Shown here in pieces: positions 1 through 5,797 of a stretch of 5,797 bases of DNA. Position 1 is the first letter of the stretch. Each line of letters starts with the position of its first letter. Source of the DNA: an uncultured Lachnospiraceae bacterium (GTDB lineage: Bacteria > Bacillota > Clostridia > Lachnospirales > Lachnospiraceae); assembly GCA_946537585.1 (NCBI GenBank), contig CAMNFX010000096.1:1-5797 (forward strand). Reading direction: 5' to 3'. The position numbers and the translations under genes are program-made. Under the pieces are notes generated by a model, which ran no database searches, was not told where the DNA came from, and saw only the letters and a program-made list of their open reading frames with translations.

Positions 1-81
1 GCGCCAAATGCGCCTGCCTCCGAACCTGCTCTGTCTGTAGTTATTCTACAAGTATTCCGAGTAAACAGCAGAAGGTTCTAC

Positions 82-1167
82 ATGCCGGTACGCCGTGCAA
101 GATCGCATATAGATTCACATACATATAAGGGACGGATCCAGCGCGACATGCGTCTCGACAATGTCCGCGGCATACTGATCATGATCGTCGTGATCGGTCA
201 TTTTCTGCTGCCTCTGACACGGACGCGATTCGTGACCGGTCTGATCTACGCCATCTATATCTTTCACATGCCCTGTTTCATTATGGTCTCGGGGTATTTC
301 GCGAAATCGGTCTACAGGAACGGGCACTTCCGCTGGGGAAAGATCGTGCAGCTTCTGTGGCTGTATTTTGTCTATAAGTCGGTTGTCAATATAACAGAGG
401 GTCTGATTGCGGGACATATTCCGCTGCTGCCGGATTATTTTCATGAAAGCGGCGCTCCCTGGTACCTGATGTCCCTTGCGACCTATTACATGACGATCCC
501 GGTCTTTGACCGTTTTAAAAGGGATCCTCTGCACGGCTTTCTCACGGTCGCCGTCATGATGCTGGCCGTGTCCTTCGGAAAGTACGTGATCCATGTAGGA
601 GACCTTTTTTCCTTTGACAGGACATTTACCCTGCTTCCTTTTTTCTACATCGGATACTATGGCTCACAGGGCCTGCTTGACCGCTTTCTGCTGAGTCCCT
701 TAAGGCGTCCGACGGATATCCTGGCCCTGTTTTTCTGGGTTGCCGCGTTTTTCGGGACCTATGATTTCTTCATGAAATACCATCTCGTAGTTTACGGGGC
801 GGATTATACCAGGTACCTTCCGGAGATGCACGGCTATCTGTGGGCGCTCAATCTCCTCTGGTACTTTATCGCCTCTATCGTATCCATGGGGCTGATCGGC
901 ATGACCTTAAACCGCCGTATGGCGGTGTTTACCGATCTCGGCCGGCACACGCTGCAGATCTATTTCCTGCACCGCCCGATCCGGGATCTGATGCAGTATT
1001 TCGGCTTTTATGAAATGGTCGACGCAAACCACAAAACGCATGTGATCTTTGTTGTGGCGCTGTCCGCGCTGCTTGCGATCCTTCTCGGAAACGACCTTAT
1101 CGCTCCCGGATTCGCAAAGCTGCGTTCTGTCTTCGACCCATTGCTTGAAAAATATAACGCGCTGTGA
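82..1167 (+). CDS. Acyltransferase family 3 membrane protein (fucose O-acetylase-like)
   Basis: Probable integral membrane O-acyltransferase that would transfer an acetyl or other acyl group to a sugar of a surface or exported polymer; the substrate cannot be told from sequence. Seen: 361 residues with about nine to ten hydrophobic segments (near 30-45, 52-74, 87-105, 126-141, 152-170, 183-199, 212-232, 253-276, 318-340). The family's N-terminal signature is present as RLDNVRGI followed by VVIGHF, with the conserved histidine at residue 40, then FHMPCFIMVSGYF at 61-73. The late LGRHTLQIYFLHRP block (287-299) is also typical. The length fits the family. Start: ATG 82 has AGAAGG about 6 nt upstream. 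An internal ATG at 148 would begin MRLDNVRG, close to where many relatives begin, but lacks a well-spaced ribosome site. The frame is also open from 82 back to base 1, so an upstream start outside the window is possible. It ends in tandem TGA-TAA stops. Family confident, function inferred. Confidence 0.85.
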   Translation: MPVRRARSHIDSHTYKGRIQRDMRLDNVRGILIMIVVIGHFLLPLTRTRFVTGLIYAIYIFHMPCFIMVSGYFAKSVYRNGHFRWGKIVQLLWLYFVYKSVVNITEGLIAGHIPLLPDYFHESGAPWYLMSLATYYMTIPVFDRFKRDPLHGFLTVAVMMLAVSFGKYVIHVGDLFSFDRTFTLLPFFYIGYYGSQGLLDRFLLSPLRRPTDILALFFWVAAFFGTYDFFMKYHLVVYGADYTRYLPEMHGYLWALNLLWYFIASIVSMGLIGMTLNRRMAVFTDLGRHTLQIYFLHRPIRDLMQYFGFYEMVDANHKTHVIFVVALSALLAILLGNDLIAPGFAKLRSVFDPLLEKYNAL

Positions 1168-1207
1168 TAAACTTATATAACTGAATCGGCTCCGATGTAT
1201 GGGATGC

Positions 1208-1236
1208 GTCCCGGCAGGCCTGACCTGCCGCCGGAC
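1208..1236 (+). terminator. GC-rich hairpin, possible weak terminator of the acyltransferase gene
   Basis: CGGCAGG (1212-1218) pairs perfectly with CCTGCCG (1224-1230) around the loop CCTGA. GTCC (1208-1211) then pairs with GGAC (1233-1236) across a two-base CC bulge, giving 11 base pairs in all. It lies 40 bp after the acyltransferase stop. Only TTT follows, after a spacer (about 1242-1244), not a U-tract, so this is not a canonical intrinsic terminator. It could be an mRNA-stabilising or attenuating structure instead. Confidence 0.35.
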
Positions 1237-1390
1237 AGGACTTTATGCAGCGGGTAACAGGTACGAGGAAAAGCTGAGCGACGAAATGTGGCGCAGCGAT
1301 TTCTGAGTGCCTATAAGCTGTTGACGGAGCATGCAAAACAGATTTTCAGAATACAGCACATTCTTACATTTGAGATACACTTGTTTCCAT

Positions 1391-1396
1391 GGAGGA
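1391..1396 (+). promoter_or_regulatory. Strong Shine-Dalgarno site of mreB
   Basis: GGAGGA sits 4 nt before ATG 1401. It decides the start in favour of 1401 over the second in-frame ATG, which is codon 7 (MSNDIG), and it implies efficient translation, in contrast with the weak sites of the two downstream genes. Confidence 0.8.
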
Positions 1397-1400
1397 CTAA

Positions 1401-2408
1401 ATGGCATTATTTTCACTCATGTCCAATGACATAGGTATAGATCTTGGTACAGCCAGTATTCTGGTGTACATCAAGGGCAGGGGCGTTGTCTTAAGAGAGC
1501 CTTCTGTTATTGCGGTAGACCGCGATACGGGCAATGTCGTCGCATATGGCGAAGATGCGCGTCTGATGCTGGGACGTACTCCCGGCAACCTGAAGGCAGT
1601 CCGTCCCTTACGGCAGGGCGTGATCTCTGATTATACCCTGACGGAAAAGATGCTGAAGCATTTCATCGACAAAGCGGTCGGCAGGCGTACGCTCCGAAAG
1701 CCCCGTGTGGCGGTCTGTATTCCTTCCGGAGCGACCGAGGTCGAGAAGAAGGCGGTTGAGGACGCGACCTATCAGGCAGGCGCCAGAGAGGTCACCATCA
1801 TTGAGGAACCGGTAGCGGCTGCGATCGGAGCCGGCATCGACATCTCTAAGGCTTTCGGCAACATCGTCGTGGATATCGGCGGCGGCACTTCGGATATTGC
1901 CGTCATTTCCCTGGGAGGCCCCGTTGTTTCCGAGTCCGTTAAGGTAGCCGGCGATGACTTTGATGAGGCCGTGATCCGTTACATGCGCAAAAAGCACAAC
2001 CTTCTGATCGGCGAACGTACCGCAGAGGACATCAAGATCGGCGTCGGCTGTGTATATAAGCGGCCGGAGAACCTGGTCATGGAGGTGCGCGGACGAAACC
2101 TTGTGACCGGACTTCCCAAAACCGTACAGGTGACCAGTGATGAGACTATGGAGGCCTTTGCTGATGCAGCCTCCCAGATCGTGAACGCCGTGCATAACGT
2201 CCTGGAGCGGACACCTCCGGAGCTGGCATCGGATATCTACGAGCGCGGCATTATTCTGACCGGCGGCGGATCCCTGGTCTACGGACTGGATAAGCTGATT
2301 GAGGAGAAGACCGGCATCACCACCATGGTTGCGGAGGATCCGCTTTCCTGCGTGGCGATCGGCACGGGCAGGTTCATTGAGCTGGTCAACAATCAGGATG
2401 AAGAGTAA
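1401..2408 (+). CDS. mreB: Rod shape-determining actin-like protein MreB
   Basis: Bacterial actin homologue that polymerises with ATP under the cytoplasmic membrane and guides the elongation peptidoglycan machinery. Seen: 335 residues, the normal MreB length. Phosphate-1 motif DIGIDLGTAS lies at 10-19, RTPGN at 59-63, the catalytic-glutamate block EEPVAAAIGAG at 135-145, phosphate-2 motif DIGGGTSD at 158-165, LLIGERTAEDIK at 201-212, RTPPEL near 270-275, and the adenosine motif GIILTGGGSL at 283-292. The IPSG (108-111) and QAGARE (125-130) stretches look more like MreB than its Mbl paralogue, though the split is not absolute. mreC and mreD do not follow; recD2 begins 5 nt after the stop. Such solitary mreB/mbl genes are known in Firmicutes that carry several paralogues, so another copy elsewhere is likely. 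An upstream promoter should lie between the hairpin and 1390. No sign of damage. Confidence 0.95.
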   Translation: MALFSLMSNDIGIDLGTASILVYIKGRGVVLREPSVIAVDRDTGNVVAYGEDARLMLGRTPGNLKAVRPLRQGVISDYTLTEKMLKHFIDKAVGRRTLRKPRVAVCIPSGATEVEKKAVEDATYQAGAREVTIIEEPVAAAIGAGIDISKAFGNIVVDIGGGTSDIAVISLGGPVVSESVKVAGDDFDEAVIRYMRKKHNLLIGERTAEDIKIGVGCVYKRPENLVMEVRGRNLVTGLPKTVQVTSDETMEAFADAASQIVNAVHNVLERTPPELASDIYERGIILTGGGSLVYGLDKLIEEKTGITTMVAEDPLSCVAIGTGRFIELVNNQDEE

Positions 2409-2413
2409 GGCCT

Positions 2414-4912
2414 GTGAGCAGAATCAGAGCATTCATCGAAAATATCATCTACTATAACGAAGATAATTATTACGCGGTTCTGGAGGCTTCGGAGGACGGT
2501 TCCGAGATCACACTGGTGGGGCATTTTCCCTATATCAGTGTGGGAGAGTCTATCGAAGCCGAAGGAGAATACACGTCGCACCCCGTCTATGGGGAGCAGT
2601 TTTCTGTCAGTTCATTTCAGGTGACCGCCCCGGAAGGCGCAGATGCCATCGAACGGTATCTCGCCGGGGGCGCTATCAGGGGCATCGGCCCCGCGCTGGC
2701 AAAACGCATCGTTAAAAAATTCAAGGGCGACACGTTCCGGATCATCGAAGAAGAGCCGGAGCGTCTTTCCGAGGTCAAGGGCATCAGCGAGCAGATGGCG
2801 ATGTCCATTTCCGAGCAGGCACAGGTAAAGCGCGGCATGCGGGATGCTGTCATGTATATGCAGCAGTACGGCATCGGCGCCAATCTTGCAAACCGTATTT
2901 ACGAACGCTACGGACCTGCGCTCTATGCCGTGCTGCAGACCAATCCGTACCGTCTTGCGGAGGACATGGACGGCATCGGCTTCCGTACCGCGGACAGTAT
3001 TGCCATCAAAATGGGGATCCCGGAGGACTCCGAGTTCCGGATCCGCTGCGGTCTTCTGTACGTGCTGACCATGGCTGCCGCGGACGGACATACCTGGCTT
3101 CCGAAGGATCTGCTTTATAAGAAAAGCTGCGAGCTTCTGGGGCTTCGTTTTGACGATATCGACCGCCTGCTCATGGATCTTCAGATCGACGGGCGCATCG
3201 TCATCCTCCGGCAGGAAGACCCTCAGCAGGGGATGAAAGCCGAAACCGCATCCGTATCCGAAAGCGGCGCCGGCACTGACGCGGAAGAGGAAGGGCAGGA
3301 GCTTCCGTCCTTTATGACCCCGGAGATGTTTGAAGAGCAGACCGGCAGGGCGTTCGCTTCGGAAGCGATGCCCGAGCAGATCTATCTTTCCGCATATTAT
3401 TATACGGAGCGCAATATTGCGGAGCGTCTGATGAGCCTTTCGATCCGCGGTGAAAGCGATCCGGAATTTGTGGAACGCAGGATCCGGAAGGTGGAAAAGG
3501 AATCCGGGATCGAGCTGGATGAACAGCAGCGCGAGGCTGTCCGCGCTTCTGTAAACAACGGCCTGCTGATCGTCACCGGAGGACCCGGAACGGGCAAAAC
3601 GACCACCATCAACACACTGATCCGCTATTACATGGAGGATCACGACGAGATCATGCTGGCTGCGCCCACGGGACGCGCGGCAAAGCGAATGACCGAGGCT
3701 ACGGGGCAGGAAGCGAAGACGATCCACCGTATGCTTGAATATACCGGAGTGCCCGAGGAGGGCAATGCTCCCGGATCAGTCTCAAGCTATGAGGGAACGC
3801 GTCAGGGCCTTGACGGGGAGGCTGCGCCCTATGCGGGAGCGGGCAATGCCGGCGGCGCAGGCGCCACCTCGGGAAAGGGACGGTTCATGCGGGATGAGAA
3901 GGATCCGCTTGAGGCAGACGTACTGATCATCGACGAAATGTCAATGGTGGATATCTTCCTGATGGATGCGCTCCTGAAAGCTGTCGTTCCGGGAACCCGT
4001 GTGATCCTGGTCGGTGACGCCAACCAGCTGCCGAGTGTGGGCGCAGGCAATGTTCTCCGGGACATGATCGCATCCGGCTGCTTTGAAACAGTGCAGCTCA
4101 ACCACATCTTCCGCCAGGCGGCGCAGTCAGACATTATCCTGAACGCGCACAGGATCAACCAGGGAGAGCCGGTCGATCTTGCGAAGCGGAGCGAGGACTT
4201 CCTTTTTATCAGGAGCCGTCAGCCGGAAAGCATCACTGAGGCGGTGAAGACCCTGATCACGGACAAGCTCCCGCCCTATGTCGGCTGTGACAGGCTGGAG
4301 ATCCAGGTATTATGCGCAACCAGAAAGGGTGCGCTGGGCGTGGAAGTGCTCAACGAAAAGCTGCAGGCATATCTGAACCCTCCCGACCGCCGCAAGCAGG
4401 AGCTTAAAACAGGAGAGCAGGTCTTAAGAGACGGGGACAAGGTCATGCAGATCAAGAATGACTATGACCTTGAGTGGACCCGTTATGATAAAAAAGGCCT
4501 TCCGAAGGAGCATGGATCAGGCGTCTTCAACGGAGATATCGGCAGGATCATCCGTATCGATACCTTTGCTGACACAGTCACGGTCGCATTTGATGACGAC
4601 CGTCATGTAACGTATGACAAAAAGCAGCTTCGGAACCTGGAGCTGGCTTATGCGGTCACCGTACATAAGTCCCAGGGCAGCGAGTACCCGGCGGTCATCA
4701 TGCCGATGTACCGCGGTCCGCATCTTCTGATGAACAGAAATCTCCTTTATACGGCAGTGACCAGGGCGCGGAAGTGCGTCTGCATGGTCGGACTGCCGCA
4801 GGTATTTGAAGAAATGGAAAAGAATGAAAGCGAAAATAAGAGATATTCGGGTCTCAGGGACCGAATTATTGAAAGACATACTCTTTCCGGCACGATGTCC
4901 GGTATGTCATGA
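2414..4912 (+). CDS. recD2: RecD2-type SF1B ATP-dependent DNA helicase
   Basis: 5'-3' DNA helicase of the RecD2/YrrC group, which acts without RecBC in repair and replication-fork maintenance. Order in the 832 residues: N-terminal OB-like domain (about 1-75); helix-hairpin-helix repeats around GGAIRGIGPALAKRIV (85-100), YGIGANLANRI (152-162) and MDGIGFRTADSI (185-196); then two RecA-like domains. Seen motifs: Walker A GGPGTGKTTT (389-398, K395), Walker B DEMSMVD (507-513), VGDANQLPSVG (533-543), HIFRQ with R567, VTVHKSQGSEYP (748-759) and YTAVTRAR (779-786, R784). Two low-complexity stretches, about 269-320 and 445-490, look like insertions and make it longer than the usual 720-800. Start: GTG 2414 is the first possible start after an in-frame stop at 2399-2401, and the protein begins with the family's expected N-terminus. 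The weak AAGG ribosome site overlaps the mreB stop, suggesting translational coupling. All catalytic motifs are intact. Confidence 0.95.
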   Translation: MSRIRAFIENIIYYNEDNYYAVLEASEDGSEITLVGHFPYISVGESIEAEGEYTSHPVYGEQFSVSSFQVTAPEGADAIERYLAGGAIRGIGPALAKRIVKKFKGDTFRIIEEEPERLSEVKGISEQMAMSISEQAQVKRGMRDAVMYMQQYGIGANLANRIYERYGPALYAVLQTNPYRLAEDMDGIGFRTADSIAIKMGIPEDSEFRIRCGLLYVLTMAAADGHTWLPKDLLYKKSCELLGLRFDDIDRLLMDLQIDGRIVILRQEDPQQGMKAETASVSESGAGTDAEEEGQELPSFMTPEMFEEQTGRAFASEAMPEQIYLSAYYYTERNIAERLMSLSIRGESDPEFVERRIRKVEKESGIELDEQQREAVRASVNNGLLIVTGGPGTGKTTTINTLIRYYMEDHDEIMLAAPTGRAAKRMTEATGQEAKTIHRMLEYTGVPEEGNAPGSVSSYEGTRQGLDGEAAPYAGAGNAGGAGATSGKGRFMRDEKDPLEADVLIIDEMSMVDIFLMDALLKAVVPGTRVILVGDANQLPSVGAGNVLRDMIASGCFETVQLNHIFRQAAQSDIILNAHRINQGEPVDLAKRSEDFLFIRSRQPESITEAVKTLITDKLPPYVGCDRLEIQVLCATRKGALGVEVLNEKLQAYLNPPDRRKQELKTGEQVLRDGDKVMQIKNDYDLEWTRYDKKGLPKEHGSGVFNGDIGRIIRIDTFADTVTVAFDDDRHVTYDKKQLRNLELAYAVTVHKSQGSEYPAVIMPMYRGPHLLMNRNLLYTAVTRARKCVCMVGLPQVFEEMEKNESENKRYSGLRDRIIERHTLSGTMSGMS

Positions 4913-5797
4913 CCTGATCCCGATAGAACGCCGCGTTCCGCATTACCGGCTGAAAATGCGGGCGGCCGCAAGCCCCGGTCAGGCCGTCCTGTCCGATTGG
5001 CGGGACCATCCCAAAGAGCGGAATACAGAAGAAAAGCCGCTTATCTCAGAATCAGAACTCATCCAAAGCTATATCTGTCCGGAGTGTCTCTCCGACCTGT
5101 CACTGATAGAAACACCATATTGCAGAAAATGCGGCAAACAACTGTCTGCCGCTATTTCCTGTACTCCGGAGCCGGAAAAGGGGCCTCACGGGATGCAGCG
5201 CTTTCGGAGGGCCGCCCGTCCGTATTTCGGACAGGAACGGGAGCGCCTGTGCACAGACTGCGGAAAAAAAGAGCGTTCCTTTCGTCAGTGCCGCTGCCTT
5301 ATGAGCTATGACGAAACGGCGCAGGAGATCATGGCGGACATCAAGTATAACGCGAAGCCGGAGTATGTCCGGCTGCTGGCGCTGCTGGCAGCAAAGCGTC
5401 TCGGCCCCTGGATACGGGCAGTGCGTCCGGACCTGATCGTTCCGGTCCCCATACATCCCGATCGGATGAAAACAAGGGGATATAACCAGGCGGAACTGAT
5501 CGCAAGGGCACTCTCGGAGATACTTGAGCACACTGCCTTGACGAAAGGAGTGCCTATGCGCATACCGGTGATGACAGGCATCTTACATCGTGTCCGAAAA
5601 ACAGAGGCACAGAAGGGCCTGCACGCCGGAGAACGTCTCCTGAACCTGCAGAACGCATTCGAAGTCCCGGGCTTTCTCGAGGAGCATCCGAGGATCCTTC
5701 TCATCGACGACATCTATACCACCGGGGCAACCTTGAACAGCTGTGCGGAAGCCCTGCTCCGGGCGGGCGCATCTGATGTCTACGGGCTGTGCATCGC
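4869..5797 (+). CDS. comF: ComF family protein, zinc-ribbon plus phosphoribosyltransferase domain (3' end beyond window)
   Basis: ComF-family protein; in competent bacteria ComF acts inside the cell in handling imported single-stranded DNA. Whether this organism is competent is unknown. Reading frame: open from within recD2 to the last base (309 codons seen, no stop). Numbering from TTG 4869: LFPARCPVC puts cysteines at 10 and 13; CPEC at 70/73; CRKC at 85/88; CTDC at 128/131; CRC at 141/143. Next come VPVPIHP and RGYNQAELIA (203-212), RVRKTEAQKGL, and the PRPP-loop block LLIDDIYTTGAT (277-288, D280 D281). Start is uncertain: TTG 4869 has AGGGA 8 nt upstream and gives a short leader before LFPARC, with a 44-nt recD2 overlap. 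ATG 4824 would add 15 residues and an 89-nt overlap. ATG 4956 would delete the first cysteine pair and is unlikely. The spacers between cysteine pairs are unusually long. Third gene of the presumed mreB-recD2-comF operon; family assignment firm, start not. Confidence 0.88.
   Translation, partial: MKDILFPARCPVCHDLIPIERRVPHYRLKMRAAASPGQAVLSDWRDHPKERNTEEKPLISESELIQSYICPECLSDLSLIETPYCRKCGKQLSAAISCTPEPEKGPHGMQRFRRAARPYFGQERERLCTDCGKKERSFRQCRCLMSYDETAQEIMADIKYNAKPEYVRLLALLAAKRLGPWIRAVRPDLIVPVPIHPDRMKTRGYNQAELIARALSEILEHTALTKGVPMRIPVMTGILHRVRKTEAQKGLHAGERLLNLQNAFEVPGFLEEHPRILLIDDIYTTGATLNSCAEALLRAGASDVYGLCI

Larger units (their letters stand above)
1168..1400. other. Intergenic region between acyltransferase gene and mreB
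   Basis: This 233-bp gap holds no gene I can support. It contains a GC-rich bulged hairpin (listed separately) and, in the last 80 bp, an AT-richer stretch where the mreB promoter probably lies. TTGACG at 1321-1326 resembles a sigma-A -35 box, but the best -10 match 18 bp downstream (TTCAGA, 1345-1350) is poor, so no promoter is called. Very short frames here (for example ATG 1195, 20 codons) have no ribosome site. Confidence 0.6.

Noticed and set aside
36..50. Inverted repeat TGTAG-TTATT-CTACA upstream of the acyltransferase gene, as an operator or terminator
   Set aside because: Only five base pairs with no T-run and no recognised operator consensus; expected by chance, and the frame is open through it.
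1321..1350. Sigma-A promoter TTGACG-18 bp-TTCAGA for mreB
   Set aside because: The -35 is good but the -10 matches poorly and no extended -10 is present; too weak to call as a feature.
1256..1400. Possible eroded gene before mreB: one frame reads YEEKLSDEMWRSDF then stops, and another continues as FLSAYKLLTEHAKQIF, as if frameshifted
   Set aside because: The segments are short, have no start codon with a ribosome site, match no family I recognise, and the second frame runs into mreB itself. Chance open frames explain them.
1608..2195. Minus-strand open frame (195 codons) opposite mreB
   Set aside because: Antisense to a strongly conserved gene, with no motif or ribosome site; a mirror of the mreB codons.
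2612..3727. Long minus-strand open frame (371 codons) opposite recD2
   Set aside because: It lies wholly antisense to a helicase with intact motifs, shows no domain signature, and is the usual shadow of codon bias in GC-rich genes.
4997..5311. Plus-strand 104-codon frame after recD2
   Set aside because: It is out of frame with the ComF reading frame, which carries the cysteine pairs and PRPP-loop motif over the same bases.

Overview
The window reads as chromosomal DNA from a GC-moderate to GC-rich Firmicute, most likely a clostridial or Lachnospiraceae-type anaerobe. This is an inference from three things: RecD2 is present as the RecBCD-independent form typical of Firmicutes, mreB has a strong GGAGGA Shine-Dalgarno, and mreB, recD2 and a comF-type gene are packed head to tail. 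No species can be named from the sequence alone.

Layout, all real genes on the + strand. (1) 82-1167: a polytopic membrane acyltransferase of the acyltransferase-3 / fucose O-acetylase type, with its reading frame open back to the window edge. (2) 1168-1400: a 233-bp intergenic region with a GC-rich bulged hairpin (1208-1236), no convincing gene, and the mreB ribosome binding site at its end. (3) 1401-2408: mreB, the actin-like cell-shape filament protein. (4) 2414-4912: recD2, a superfamily 1B DNA helicase starting at GTG only 5 nt after the mreB stop. (5) about 4869 to the window end: a comF-family gene with zinc-binding cysteine pairs and a phosphoribosyltransferase-like domain. It starts inside the end of recD2, probably at a non-ATG codon, and runs off the right edge.

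mreB, recD2 and comF very probably form one transcription unit, given the 5-nt gap and then an overlap. The grouping joins wall and shape control (MreB) with DNA processing (RecD2 helicase; ComF, needed for transformation DNA uptake and processing in naturally competent bacteria). The acyltransferase is separated by the hairpin-containing gap and is probably a distinct unit. It would modify a cell-surface polymer or exported glycan, but nothing here fixes its substrate.

I found no tRNA, rRNA, CRISPR array, insertion sequence, prophage or toxin-antitoxin genes, and no clear sign of an undescribed system. The most noteworthy points are the comF frame with its hidden start, the low-complexity insertions in both RecD2 and ComF, and the mreB gene without mreC or mreD beside it.
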